Source: Pyrinomonadaceae bacterium (GTDB taxonomy: Bacteria; Acidobacteriota; Blastocatellia; Pyrinomonadales; Pyrinomonadaceae). Taken from it: a stretch of 64,000 bases of DNA. The notes under the pieces were generated by a model, which did no database searches, was not told the DNA's origin, and saw only the letters and a list, made by a program, of their open reading frames with translations. The DNA lies in the NCBI GenBank assembly GCA_021228405.1, contig JAJQRF010000004.1:62001-126000 (forward strand). Reading direction: 5' to 3'. Position numbers and translations under genes: made by a program. This document shows, one piece after another, positions 43,688-52,059 of this stretch; within the stretch, counting starts at the first letter, position 1; every line of letters starts with the position of its first letter.

Positions 43688-44881
43688 TTAGACCGCTTCA
43701 ACTGCCATCGCGACCGAGTTTCCGCCGCCCAGACATAAACCTGCCACGCCTTTTTTCGCGCCGCGCCGTTTCATTTCGTAAAGAAGCGTCGTTAAAACGC
43801 GGCTTCCCGAATTTCCGATGGCGTGTCCCATCGCGACCGCACCGCCGTTGACGTTGACGAAATCGGGATTGATGCCGAGTTCCTTCATCACGCCCAAAGC
43901 CTGAACCGAAAAGGCTTCGTTAAGCTCGAACAATTCAACATCCGAAAGCTCCCAACCCGCTTTTTTGACTGCGCGGCGCACGCCTTCGACGGGCGCGAGC
44001 ATAATATATTTCGGCTCGATGCCCGAAGTCGCATACGAAACGATTCTCGCGAGCGGTTTGATGCCGAGTTCAGCCGCTTTCTCCGCCGATGTCACCACGA
44101 CAGCCGAACCGCCGTCGTTCACGCCCGGCGCATTTCCTGCCGTGACCGTTCCGCCGTCTTTTTTGAACGCGGGTTTCAGTTTCGACAAACCTTCGACGGT
44201 CGTATCGGCGCGGACGGGTTCATCGTAATCCAAAACGATCGGATCGCCTTTGCGTTGCGGGATTTCGACGGGCACGATCTCGTCTTTGAAATAACCTTTC
44301 TCACGCGCTTCGGTCGCTTTGCGATGCGAATTATATGCAAAATCGTCCTGCGTTTCGCGGGTGATCTGATGTTTTTCGGCGACGACTTCGCCCGTGTTGC
44401 CCATATGCCAATTCTCGAACGGACACCACAAACCGTCGTGAATCAAAAGGTCGGTCGCTTGCTGATGTCCCATTCTGAAACCGTCACGCGCCGTTTGCAG
44501 AGCATACGGGATGTTCGACATCGATTCCATCCCGCCCGCGACGACAAATTCGGCATCGCCGAGCATAACCGCCTGTGCCGCGAGCGAAACCGCCCGCAAA
44601 CCCGAACCGCAAACCATATTGATCGTCAAAGCCGAAACTTCCGGCGGAAGTCCTGCCTTCAAAGCGGCTTGTCTGGCGGGTGCCTGTCCCAAACCTGCCT
44701 GAACGACACAGCCCATAATGACTTCATTAACATCTTTGGGATTGATTCCGGCGCGTTTGACCGCTTCCTTGACGGCGATCGCGCCGAGATCGGTTGCCGA
44801 AAACCCTTTCAGCATTCCCTGAAACTTACCTGTCGGCGTGCGCGCCGCACTGATAATAACTGCTTCTCTTTTATCTGACAT
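43688..44881 (-). CDS. Acetyl-CoA C-acetyltransferase (thiolase)
   Basis: 397 residues, standard thiolase length. The acylated nucleophile is Cys91 in [11 protein letters not shown]. The second catalytic region is [18 protein letters not shown] (the usual GHPIGASG with two changes) and the third [12 protein letters not shown] with a conserved Cys. It condenses two acetyl-CoA to acetoacetyl-CoA or cleaves 3-ketoacyl-CoA. The [12 protein letters not shown]-like region and loop pattern are of the biosynthetic or short-chain type. A hydroxyacyl-CoA dehydrogenase gene lies downstream. Confidence 0.93.
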   Translation of the reverse strand: MSDKREAVIISAARTPTGKFQGMLKGFSATDLGAIAVKEAVKRAGINPKDVNEVIMGCVVQAGLGQAPARQAALKAGLPPEVSALTINMVCGSGLRAVSLAAQAVMLGDAEFVVAGGMESMSNIPYALQTARDGFRMGHQQATDLLIHDGLWCPFENWHMGNTGEVVAEKHQITRETQDDFAYNSHRKATEAREKGYFKDEIVPVEIPQRKGDPIVLDYDEPVRADTTVEGLSKLKPAFKKDGGTVTAGNAPGVNDGGSAVVVTSAEKAAELGIKPLARIVSYATSGIEPKYIMLAPVEGVRRAVKKAGWELSDVELFELNEAFSVQALGVMKELGINPDFVNVNGGAVAMGHAIGNSGSRVLTTLLYEMKRRGAKKGVAGLCLGGGNSVAMAVEAV

Positions 44882-45003
44882 TTTATTCCTCTTTGTTATA
44901 AACGTATAAAAAAATTAACTCTCTTTATTTTATGATTTATCGGCAAGGCGTTCAAATGAGCAATTTGTTCAAACAAATAAATCGGTAAACACCAACGAAA
45001 AAT

Positions 45004-45095
45004 CGAACGCGAATCGGACAGATCAGGCAGATTTGTGCGGATTTATTTTATATCAAATCCCGAAAAATCCGCCTGATTCGCCAAGCCCGCGTTCA
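45004..45095. repeat. Palindromic dispersed element
   Basis: A 92-bp imperfect palindrome. The left arm starts GAACGCGAATCGGACAGATC, and the complement of the right arm starts TGAACGCGGGCTTGGCGAAT; about 70 percent of arm bases match. It is closely related to 59793-59883, which has the same GTGCGGATTTATTTTATA loop. Confidence 0.75.
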
Positions 45096-45110
45096 GACAA
45101 ACTTTTCGCC

Positions 45111-45566
45111 TCAATCTTCGCCGATGTCTTCGTTCCAGATTTCGGGATTTGCGTCGGTATAATTTTTGAGCATTTCGACGCATTCCGCCGAATTCAGATC
45201 GATCACCTCGACATCGTTTTCCCTTAACCAATCGATGCCGCCCTGAAAATTGACCGATTCGCCGACGACGACCGTGCCGATGTTGAACTGCCTGACAAGT
45301 CCCGAACAATACCAGCACGGCGCAAGCGTCGTGACCATAATCTTGTCTTTATACGAACGTTGTCTGCCCGCTTTCCGGAAAGCGTCGGTTTCGCCGTGAA
45401 CCGACGGGTCGTTTTCCTGAATCCGGCGGTTATGTCCGCGTCCTAAAAGATTTCCGTTGCGGTCGAACAAAGCCGCCCCGATCGGGATTCCGCCTTCACT
45501 CAGTCCGAGTTTCGCTTCTTCGACGGCAATTTCGAGCATTGCCTGATAATTTAATTCGTTGTTCAT
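45111..45566 (-). CDS. Yeast FCY1-type cytosine deaminase (nucleoside/cytidine deaminase superfamily)
   Basis: 151 residues. The zinc site is complete: His57 and proton-shuttle Glu59 in SVHGETDAF, Cys84 and Cys87 in APCWYCSG. Several features match the fungal cytosine deaminase rather than TadA: EGGIPIGAALFD, LLGRGHNRRIQ, VVGESVNFQGG, and the C-terminal WNEDIGED, where yeast ends WFEDIGE. The predicted reaction is cytosine to uracil plus ammonia, for pyrimidine salvage. tRNA adenosine deaminase is the main alternative but has a different C-terminus. It stands alone. Confidence 0.82.
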   Translation of the reverse strand: MNNELNYQAMLEIAVEEAKLGLSEGGIPIGAALFDRNGNLLGRGHNRRIQENDPSVHGETDAFRKAGRQRSYKDKIMVTTLAPCWYCSGLVRQFNIGTVVVGESVNFQGGIDWLRENDVEVIDLNSAECVEMLKNYTDANPEIWNEDIGED

Positions 45567-45610
45567 ATCTTTTTCTATTCAAACTATCCGACAAATGCTT
45601 CTTAAAATCA

Positions 45611-45640
45611 AAAAGACGAGGCTTTTCGTCCTCGTCTTTT
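45611..45640 (-). terminator. Hairpin terminator
   Basis: 11-bp perfect arms AAAAGACGAGG/CCTCGTCTTTT with an 8-nt loop, just after the stop of the 119-residue protein gene on the minus strand. Confidence 0.82.
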
Positions 45641-45646
45641 CTTTAT

Positions 45647-46006
45647 TTACTCGGTGTTGCCGCCGTTTTTCTTTTTTCGCGTCAATCCCGTCTGTCTTTC
45701 CGACTTGCGGACTCTGCCCGTCGATTCGTAAAGCGCGCTGTCATCGCCGTAACGCGGATCGCCCGCGATGGCTTTGGCGATGTTTTGTTCCAATTTCAGG
45801 TTTCGTTTAGTAACGTCCTTGAATTTGTTTTTCGCCGCCTCAAACTCTTGTTTTTTCTGTAAAACTTCCGCCTCGGCATCACGCGAAAGCTGAACTTCCG
45901 CCTTATACTGCACCAACGTATGATCGAAAAACTTATCACCCGGGGCATTCGTTTCCCAACCGCTTTCCGTTTCTTCCAATTTAGCCAGACCTTTCAATTT
46001 AGCCAT
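45647..46006 (-). CDS. Small coiled-coil protein of unknown function
   Basis: 119 residues, charged and without signal or membrane segment. A central helical heptad region (RDAEAEVLQKKQEFEAAKNK) suggests a coiled coil, followed by a basic tail (RVRKSERQTGLTRKKKNGG) that could bind nucleic acid. No domain is recognised. It has a clean terminator and is monocistronic. On the other side lies the 21-bp array with the inverted block. Confidence 0.7.
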   Translation of the reverse strand: MAKLKGLAKLEETESGWETNAPGDKFFDHTLVQYKAEVQLSRDAEAEVLQKKQEFEAAKNKFKDVTKRNLKLEQNIAKAIAGDPRYGDDSALYESTGRVRKSERQTGLTRKKKNGGNTE

Positions 46007-46142
46007 AATATTTTCTATTCTCCTTTCGTTAAATTTATTTATTAATCACTCAAATTGAGCTTTTTGTTGGATAATTATGACGTTTAACAAATAAATATTT
46101 TGCGATTTTTTTTGAAATAAAATATATTTTCCGTCAAGATTG

Positions 46143-46500
46143 TCTTTTTATTTATAAAAGAAGCCTTTATTTGTTCCGAATTGGTCTTTATTTTTGTCAG
46201 ATTGCTCTTTTCTTTTGTCCGAGAAGCCTTTATTTTTTTTAAAGATGTCTTTATTTCAAACGAAATAAAGAGTATTTCGGAAAAAATAAAGACTATTTTG
46301 AAAAAAATAAAGACTATTTCATTTCAAATAAAGAGTATTTTGGAAAAAATAAAGAGTATTTCAGTCTGAATAAAGACTATTTTGGAAAAAATAAAGGCTT
46401 CTTTTTTTAAAACACTCTTTATTTTTTCTGAAACACTCTTTTCTTTTCCCAAAATAGTCTTTTAATTTTCCGAAATACTCTTTATTTTCTGAAAATCATC
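46143..46500. repeat. 21-bp degenerate tandem array 2 with inverted central block
   Basis: The conserved word CTTTAT (or its complement ATAAAG) recurs at exact 21-bp spacing in three blocks. There are six units reading CTTTAT (first base at 46144, then every 21 to 46249), seven reading ATAAAG (46265 to 46391), and four reading CTTTAT again (46417 to 46480). The unit is roughly AATAAAGACTATTTTGGAAA plus A. Spacing is kept within each block but the orientation flips twice. The first junction is a perfect hairpin, TCTTTATTTC and GAAATAAAGA around AAAC (46248-46271). Very AT-rich with phased A-tracts, so probably curved DNA. Confidence 0.85.
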
Positions 46501-46613
46501 GAAGAAAACCCGCCCGCACACGAGCAAATTTAATAAATTCATCGCCAAGCAATGAAAATACAAGATATTTTTTGAATTTTCGCCCAATCATTCACTAAAA
46601 TTCGGATTAAACA

Positions 46614-46760
46614 AAAAAAGCACCCATCCTTTTGAAGGAGGGGTGGCGCGAAGCGACGGGGTGGTTGTTAAACGTTCGGATTCGATTGATTAAACTTGAA
46701 AGAGAACCACCCCGTCCGCGAAGCGCGTCCACTCCTCCTTAAAAAAGGAGGGGAGTTTTT
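46614..46760. repeat. Composite palindromic spacer element
   Basis: The left part contains a CCTTTTGAAGGAGGGGTGGC hairpin and GACGGGGTGGTT. The right part contains AACCACCCCGTCCGCGAAGC and a CCTCCTT/AAGGAGG hairpin, so the ends are inverted copies around an 80-bp centre. It has the look of a dispersed element of the kind often found next to genes in Gram-negative genomes. Confidence 0.7.
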
Positions 46761-46801
46761 ACGATTGCATTGGCGCATAAATAATCCGAACGCGGAACGA
46801 T

Positions 46802-48673
46802 TTACTCATTTCCCTCCATCCTTTCCGCGATCATCTGCGAAATTTCCTCATTGCTCAAATTCCAATTTCTTAAAACATTCAATGCTCCTTGAAAATATTC
46901 TTGGGTAAACGGAACATTTTCTACATATGGCAAAAGAATAATAATTACTTGAATCGCATATTCGATGGAAACCTCACGTTCAGGAATAAAATCTTGATAG
47001 AACAAGGCAAGATTCTTGAGATTACGTGCAAGGAACGGAAAATAAGACTGAAAATTGTTAATCGCCAGTTCGCGGTAAATATTTGTCGATTCTTCAAATT
47101 TAGCTGATGCTTTATCGAATTCTTTTTGTTCCGCAAACCAAATAGCCAGATTGTTCAAGGTCGTGGCAACAAAAGGCAAAAAGGTCTGCGGATTCGTTTC
47201 CGCCAACTTGCGTCTGATCGCCAAGGCTTCTTCATATTCGGTCAAGGCTTCGTCATAACGGTTTTGGTCGGCATGCAAAACAGCCAGATTGTTCAAGGTC
47301 GTGGCAACAAAAGGCAAAAAGGTTTGCGGATTCGTTTCCGCCAACTTGCGTCTGATCGCCAAGGCTTCTTCATATTCGGTCAAGGCTTCGTCATAGCGGT
47401 TTTGATCGGAATGCAAAATAGCCAGATTGTTCAAGGTCATCGCCACATCAGGCAAAAAGGTCTGCGGATTCGTTTCCGCCAACTTGCGTCTGATCGTCAA
47501 GGCTTCTTCATATTCGGTCAAGGCTTCGTCATAGCGGTTTTGATTGGAATGCAAAAGAGCCAGATTGTTCAGGGTCATCGCCACATCAGGCAAAAAGGTC
47601 TGCGGATTCGTTTCCGCCAACTTGCGGTAGATCGTCAAGGCTTCTTCATATTCGGTCAAGGCTTCGTCATAGCGGTTTTGATTTCGATGCAAAACAGCCA
47701 GATTGTTCAAGGTCGTGGCAACAAAAGGCAAAAAGGTCTGCGGATTCGTTTCCGCCAACTTGCGATAGATTGTCAACGCTTCTTCATATTCGGTCAAGGC
47801 TTCTTCATAGCGGTTTTGATCGGAATGCAAAATAGCCAGATTGTTCAAGGTCGTGGCAACAAAAGGCAAAAAGGTCTGCGGATTCGTTTCCGCCAACTTC
47901 TGTCTGATTGCCAAAGACTCTTCATATTCACGCAAGGCTTCGTCATAGCGGTTTTGATTTCGATGCAGAACAGCCAGATTGTTTAAGGTCACGGCATATT
48001 CGTCTTCCTGAATTTCATTTGAGAATGATTTAAGGAAGGTTGAATAAAACTCGGAGGCTTTGTCGAAAAAATTATGTTCTTGCAGAAACTTTGCGTAATT
48101 GAATACATTAAATTTTGTCGGATGGCTTTTGATCGAATCTTCAAAATATCTGCAAGTATCCTCAAAGCGGTTCGGGTTTTCGTAATCGGCTTGGGTTGCC
48201 ATTGCTAACAGATAAAATTCTTCGGAGTTGTTTATCAGGTTGGGCAGAACTTCCGTTTCGTATTGTTCCCTCTGTTTTAAGAGATGCGTTTGTTCGTCCT
48301 GCATCTGTTCGAGTTCGGTTTTGAGGACGGCGCGGGCTTCGCCGATTTCGCCTTTGTCAAAATATTCCTTGGCACGACGCAAACGGTCGGTGTTTATTTC
48401 GAGTTTGTTGAAGGTTTCCGCCAGTGCGGTTACGTCGCGTTTGAATTGTTTAAAGGTTTTCTTTAATTGATTGATTTCCGCGCTCAGTTGCAGGCGTTCT
48501 TCCGTTTCATTTTCGGGCGTTCGGTCAAAGAGTTTTTGTCTTGTCCTTATCTTGTCGAGCAGGTCGTTGTATTCAAACGATTTGACGAGAATCTGCGTAA
48601 CTTCGATATTTGAATTCTCGATGTTTTGAAAGGTGTTGTTAAGAAAGCCGTCAATATTTATTTCATTGTGCAT
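46802..48673 (-). CDS. TPR protein with seven near-identical 46-residue repeats
   Basis: 623 residues. An N-terminal helical region (about 1-240, with coiled coil LRRAKEYFDKGEIGEARAVL) is followed by seven repeats of 46 residues at exact 138-bp DNA spacing. Each starts TLNNLAxLHxxQNRYDEAL and continues EYEEALTIRRKLAETNPQTF, the kinesin-light-chain-like TPR form seen with CHAT, NB-ARC and other conflict-system proteins. The N-terminus carries NTFQNIENSNIEV, a motif shared with the small protein encoded upstream. Both lie on the minus strand 48 bp apart and probably form a two-protein module, perhaps a scaffold or sensor. No enzymatic domain is seen. Confidence 0.85.
   Translation of the reverse strand: MHNEINIDGFLNNTFQNIENSNIEVTQILVKSFEYNDLLDKIRTRQKLFDRTPENETEERLQLSAEINQLKKTFKQFKRDVTALAETFNKLEINTDRLRRAKEYFDKGEIGEARAVLKTELEQMQDEQTHLLKQREQYETEVLPNLINNSEEFYLLAMATQADYENPNRFEDTCRYFEDSIKSHPTKFNVFNYAKFLQEHNFFDKASEFYSTFLKSFSNEIQEDEYAVTLNNLAVLHRNQNRYDEALREYEESLAIRQKLAETNPQTFLPFVATTLNNLAILHSDQNRYEEALTEYEEALTIYRKLAETNPQTFLPFVATTLNNLAVLHRNQNRYDEALTEYEEALTIYRKLAETNPQTFLPDVAMTLNNLALLHSNQNRYDEALTEYEEALTIRRKLAETNPQTFLPDVAMTLNNLAILHSDQNRYDEALTEYEEALAIRRKLAETNPQTFLPFVATTLNNLAVLHADQNRYDEALTEYEEALAIRRKLAETNPQTFLPFVATTLNNLAIWFAEQKEFDKASAKFEESTNIYRELAINNFQSYFPFLARNLKNLALFYQDFIPEREVSIEYAIQVIIILLPYVENVPFTQEYFQGALNVLRNWNLSNEEISQMIAERMEGNE
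47140..47980. repeat. Tandem 138-bp repeats inside the TPR gene
   Basis: The word AGCCAGATTGTT occurs at 47144, 47282, 47420, 47558, 47696, 47834 and 47972, a constant 138-bp period. The copies are nearly identical at DNA level, with synonymous and a few replacement changes, which implies recent expansion or gene conversion and likely copy-number variation between strains. Confidence 0.9.
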
Positions 48674-48720
48674 AACTTTGGAAAAGTTAAACTGAAATTT
48701 CCGTCTATTATCAAAACATT

Positions 48721-49119
48721 TTATTTTTTGATCGTGATCTTACTGTCTGAAATGTCCTGAAATGCGTTAATGTTATTTCCCTTGATATACAGCGTATTAT
48801 TTTTCGCGTTCTCTTTCGGCAATTGCTTCAGTAATTCGTCCAATTGTTCGGCGATTTCGGGATTCGCTTTCAGCAAATGTTTGAGTTCGCCGCGCAATTC
48901 GCCCTGCGTGGCGGCATTTTCGGGATCGTTTTCAAATAAATTAAGCGTCGTCAGATCGTCTTCGGCAAATAAACCTTTGACTTTGTTCCAAATCTCGGCG
49001 CGTTTGGTGTAGGCTTCTTCGGTGCCTTTTTCGACAAGCTTTTCCGCGCCTTTACTCAGCAAAGGAACGAGTGCGCCGACGGCGGCTGAAGCGATCGAAG
49101 CGATGGTTGCGGGTTCCAT
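48721..49119 (-). CDS. Small helical protein with C-terminal FQ-I-S-I motif, partner of the TPR protein
   Basis: 132 residues. The N-terminal Ala/Gly/Leu-rich helix (TIASIASAAVGALVPLLSKG) could insert in or associate with a membrane. A Lys/Glu-rich helical middle (LVEKGTEEAYTKRAEIWNKV, LKHLLKANPEIAEQLDELLK) follows. The end GNNINAFQDISDSKITI is a strand motif found at the edges of bacterial STAND and conflict-system proteins. The same pattern appears at the N-terminus of the TPR protein encoded next. The two are probably one module; the function is unknown, with immune-type signalling as the working idea. Confidence 0.7.
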   Translation of the reverse strand: MEPATIASIASAAVGALVPLLSKGAEKLVEKGTEEAYTKRAEIWNKVKGLFAEDDLTTLNLFENDPENAATQGELRGELKHLLKANPEIAEQLDELLKQLPKENAKNNTLYIKGNNINAFQDISDSKITIKK

Positions 49120-49207
49120 AGATTCTTAATTCTCCGTTTAAATTAAAGTTTCGCGCCTATTCTAGCACATTTTCTCTTGTATGCCTCTGTGTTAATCTTT
49201 AAATATT

Positions 49208-49567
49208 ATGTCGCAGAATTTTCAGGCAGGTGATTTTTTAATTTTCCAGATAGAAAGCGGTTACGGGCTTTTACGGATTCTCGGGATCGGCGAACAGGAC
49301 GGCGAAAGCGTCTTTCATCTGACGGCTTACAACGAGCTTTTTCCCGACATCGAATTTGCCGATGCCGCTCTGGAAAATCCGCAAAGTTTGACGGTTTCCG
49401 TCCCGCACGTCGCGCTCACGAACCGCGCTTTTCTCTCGACGCAAACGGCGCGTATGAAAAATGTCCCGCTTACCGAAACCGAATTAAAACCGCTGGAAGA
49501 TTGGGAAAAAGATGAAAACTCCGAAATCACCGACCGATCTATTCGTTTGATGTTGGGATTAAGATAA
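49208..49567 (+). CDS. Small conserved protein of unknown function
   Basis: 119 residues, no signal peptide. The start SQNFQAGDFLIFQIESGYGL followed by LRILGIGEQDG resembles the GDxFxIxLxDGxYGxGRVL opening of the Imm26-like fold, but the match is weak. The middle has VPHVALTNRAFLSTQTARM, and the rest is helical and acidic. It is monocistronic with its own terminator, oriented away from the TPR module. Confidence 0.65.
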   Translation: MSQNFQAGDFLIFQIESGYGLLRILGIGEQDGESVFHLTAYNELFPDIEFADAALENPQSLTVSVPHVALTNRAFLSTQTARMKNVPLTETELKPLEDWEKDENSEITDRSIRLMLGLR

Positions 49568-49570
49568 ATA

Positions 49571-49602
49571 AAAAAAGATGAGGCTTTTCAACCTCATCTT
49601 TT
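49571..49602. terminator. Hairpin terminator between convergent genes
   Basis: AAAAAGATGAGG and CCTCATCTTTTT arms with an 8-nt loop; works for both the upstream plus-strand gene and the convergent minus-strand gene. Confidence 0.85.
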
Positions 49603-49630
49603 TGGAAAATTATTTGAATAGGTTTTGTTT

Positions 49631-50107
49631 TTACCTGTAAACGCCCGAACCGATGGTCGGGAGATTATAAACTCTCGCAAGCGTGTTCAGTTCAAAGACG
49701 ACGTTGCGCCAATTGTTTTCGATGTTTCGATTAAAACGATTGTTTCGCATCGCAACGTTGATGTCAGCCGCAACATTCAAACAGCGTCTTACTTCGTCCT
49801 TGTTCTCGATCCAACGATCCCGACGATCGAAATCGCGTCTTAATTCGTCGGTCGCCGATTCCAGATTTCGCGCCTTACGGTTCAAAACGTCTTCGCGCCG
49901 TCTGTCGTCCAAACGGCTGTTATCCAAAGAGCGGTCAAACTGTCGGACGAAAACATCGACTCTGTTTTCAACGTTGCGAATGATCCTGTCAACACTCGCT
50001 TTGGTATAAGCATTTCTGCGTCCCTGTGCATTGGCATTGTCCGCCAACATAAAAACCGAAAATAACATCGCCGTAGCGATCACTGCATTTTTGATAACTT
50101 TTCTCAT
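49631..50107 (-). CDS. Secreted Arg/Asn-rich helical protein
   Basis: 158 residues with a signal peptide (VIATAMLFSVFMLADNANAQ). The mature part is helical, rich in Arg, Asp and Asn (RIIRNVENRVDVFVRQFDRS, RRREDVLNRKARNLES), and ends VYNLPTIGSGVYR. No domain is recognised. Similar small periplasmic proteins are common in this lineage. The two paired Arg/Asp stretches suggest a helical hairpin. It precedes nothing on its strand and has its own promoter region. Confidence 0.75.
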   Translation of the reverse strand: MRKVIKNAVIATAMLFSVFMLADNANAQGRRNAYTKASVDRIIRNVENRVDVFVRQFDRSLDNSRLDDRRREDVLNRKARNLESATDELRRDFDRRDRWIENKDEVRRCLNVAADINVAMRNNRFNRNIENNWRNVVFELNTLARVYNLPTIGSGVYR

Positions 50108-50188
50108 AACTAAAATACTCCTTCTATTTTGAAAAATTACCAGCCCGTAATTTATGACGGTTCAAAATCGCATTTGGTCGAACAAATT

Positions 50189-50665
50189 TTACTTTTTCGG
50201 GATTTTATCGAGATTTTTGGTCGTATATTCGGTCACGGATGACGGAATTTGGTCGCTGAAATCGGCTTCCTTTAACAATTCTTTCGTCTTTACGCTCTCG
50301 AATTGCAGAACTTTTCCCGTTTCATCCTTCGTTTGCGTCAATCTCTGCGGCAATTGCTTTTTCATCAAACGCAGACGCACGAAGATTTGCGCTTGCCAGA
50401 AGAAAACCGCCGTCAAAAAGCCTGCCGTAATGTAAATAATCACGGGCGTTCCGTCCTTTCCGAGATACATCGCGTAAAGCGTGATCGCCAACGCCAGACT
50501 TCCGACGGCGGTCATCACGTTCAAGACCGTGTTGGCGAGCAAATGCTGTTCGGGCGTGTTTTCTCTTTTGACTTTGTCGAAATCAGGCAGAAATGTGCCG
50601 CATTGACGGCAAAAGGTTTTTACTTGTTGGTCAGATTTTCCGCAATTCGGGCAAAACATAGGCAT
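50189..50665 (-). CDS. Zinc-ribbon membrane protein
   Basis: 158 residues. The N-terminal double zinc-ribbon half MFCPNCGKSDQQVKTFCRQC has two CxxC pairs (Cys5, Cys8, Cys18, Cys21). Two membrane segments follow (about 44-66 and 74-94), then a Lys/Gln-rich cytoplasmic tail. Such zinc-ribbon proteins with membrane helices are common, function unknown. Confidence 0.75.
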   Translation of the reverse strand: MPMFCPNCGKSDQQVKTFCRQCGTFLPDFDKVKRENTPEQHLLANTVLNVMTAVGSLALAITLYAMYLGKDGTPVIIYITAGFLTAVFFWQAQIFVRLRLMKKQLPQRLTQTKDETGKVLQFESVKTKELLKEADFSDQIPSSVTEYTTKNLDKIPKK

Positions 50666-50780
50666 TTATCAGTGAACATTTATCATTTATCGATTAATGC
50701 AGATTTCGATTTTAACACAATGAAATTTACGCATGGGCAGCAACAAATGTTCAATGATAAATGATGAATGATAAATGCCT
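50664..50780. repeat. Inverted repeat spacer
   Basis: The left part reads GGCATTTATCAGTGAACATT, and the right end ATGATGAATGATAAATGCC is its near complement over about 30 bp. It sits between the zinc-ribbon gene (upstream of its start) and the end of the proline dehydrogenase gene. Confidence 0.6.
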
Positions 50781-51954
50781 AGAGGTGTCGTCGTTCCAAT
50801 TCCTTTTTTATCAAGTCTAATTCACGGCTGACTTGTCCTGCGACGGATGTATTTTCGTTGGCGCGGCGGATGAGATACGGGACGGCATCTTTCACGGGTC
50901 CGTATGGAACATATTTTGAAACGTTGTAATCGTATTTTGCAAGAACATAGGAAAGATTGTCGCTCATTCCGTAAAGCTGTGAGAAATTGACGTTCTGGTG
51001 ATCGTGCGGAATTCCTTTTTTATCGAGTTTTTCAGCTAAAAGTTTGGTGCTTTTTTCGTTGTGCGTGCCGGCGACGAAAGCGATCGTGTCGATATTTTCC
51101 AAACAATAATCGATTGCGAGATCGTAATCGCGGTCGGTCGATTGCTTGTCGGGCTGAATCGGCGACGGGTAGCCTTTTTCTTCAGCGCGTTCACGTTCCT
51201 TTTCCATATATGCACCGCGCACGAGCTTGACCGAGTATAAAAAGCCTTCACGTTTCGCGATTTCGTGGAAATCCTTGAGCATCTGCAAACCGTCGGTGCG
51301 GTAAAGCTGAATCGTATTGTAAACAAGGTGTTTTTCGCGATTGAATTTTCTCATCATTTCGATCGCCAGTTTATCGATCGCCGTTTGAATCCACGTTTCT
51401 TCGGCATCGATAAAGATCGGCTGACCGACCGCGTGTGCGCGTTCGCATATCTTTTCGACGCGGCAGGTGATGCGTTCCCATTTCCACTTCGTTTTTTCCT
51501 GCAATTCGATGCCGCTGCTGACTTTTTCGAGCGTTCCGAGGGGCGCGATGCCGGTTACTTTGAAAACTGCGAAGGGAATATTTTCGTCATTCTTGGCGCG
51601 TTCGACGTTTTTGAGAATTTCGTTGGTCGCGGCTTCAAAATCCTCTTCGGTGGTTTTGCCCTCGACCGAATAATCGAGGATCGTGCCGATGTGCGATCTG
51701 CCGAGTTTGTTGATGGTTTGCTCGCATTCTTCGATGGTTTCGCCGCCGCAGAATTGTTCGTAGATGGTGTTTTTGATGAGTCCTTTAACGGGCAGACCGA
51801 GGCTCAAGGCGAATTTTGCGGCGTTCGTTCCGATCTCGCTCAGGAAAGGCGAGTTCATAAATTTGAAGAGTCTGTATTTTTCCTTGAGCTCCGAGTTTGT
51901 TTTGTCGGCAAAAGCGGTTTCGGTGTCTTGAAAATTCAAGCTGAAGTCTTTCAT
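50779..51954 (-). CDS. Proline dehydrogenase
   Basis: 391 residues, a single-domain ProDH, not fused to P5C dehydrogenase as in PutA. Family markers are VKLVRGAYMEKERERAEEKG, then FVAGTHNEKS and the C-terminal RRANENTSVAGQ, which holds the paired Arg residues that bind the proline carboxylate. The enzyme oxidises L-proline to pyrroline-5-carboxylate with FAD at the membrane. It is divergent from prolyl-tRNA synthetase, which starts about 105 bp away, so proline catabolism and charging share a promoter region. No P5C dehydrogenase is adjacent. Confidence 0.93.
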   Translation of the reverse strand: MKDFSLNFQDTETAFADKTNSELKEKYRLFKFMNSPFLSEIGTNAAKFALSLGLPVKGLIKNTIYEQFCGGETIEECEQTINKLGRSHIGTILDYSVEGKTTEEDFEAATNEILKNVERAKNDENIPFAVFKVTGIAPLGTLEKVSSGIELQEKTKWKWERITCRVEKICERAHAVGQPIFIDAEETWIQTAIDKLAIEMMRKFNREKHLVYNTIQLYRTDGLQMLKDFHEIAKREGFLYSVKLVRGAYMEKERERAEEKGYPSPIQPDKQSTDRDYDLAIDYCLENIDTIAFVAGTHNEKSTKLLAEKLDKKGIPHDHQNVNFSQLYGMSDNLSYVLAKYDYNVSKYVPYGPVKDAVPYLIRRANENTSVAGQVSRELDLIKKELERRHL

Positions 51955-52059
51955 AAAAATTTAAGTTAACATATCAAGAATATAGCGGTTAATAATTAAA
52001 AAGCAATTTTACTGAATTGAGTGTTAAGAAAAATTGCTTTATGATTTCCCTTTTGAATT

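Noticed and set aside
43823-44878. 351-residue frame opposite the thiolase gene
   Set aside because: Antisense shadow of a clear thiolase; long because of GC-rich codon use.
46181-46369. 62-residue coiled-coil-like frame in array 2
   Set aside because: It crosses the inversion point of the array, so the predicted protein changes character in the middle; no ribosome site.
47126-47986. 286-residue repetitive frame opposite the TPR gene
   Set aside because: It is the antisense shadow of the seven TPR repeats.
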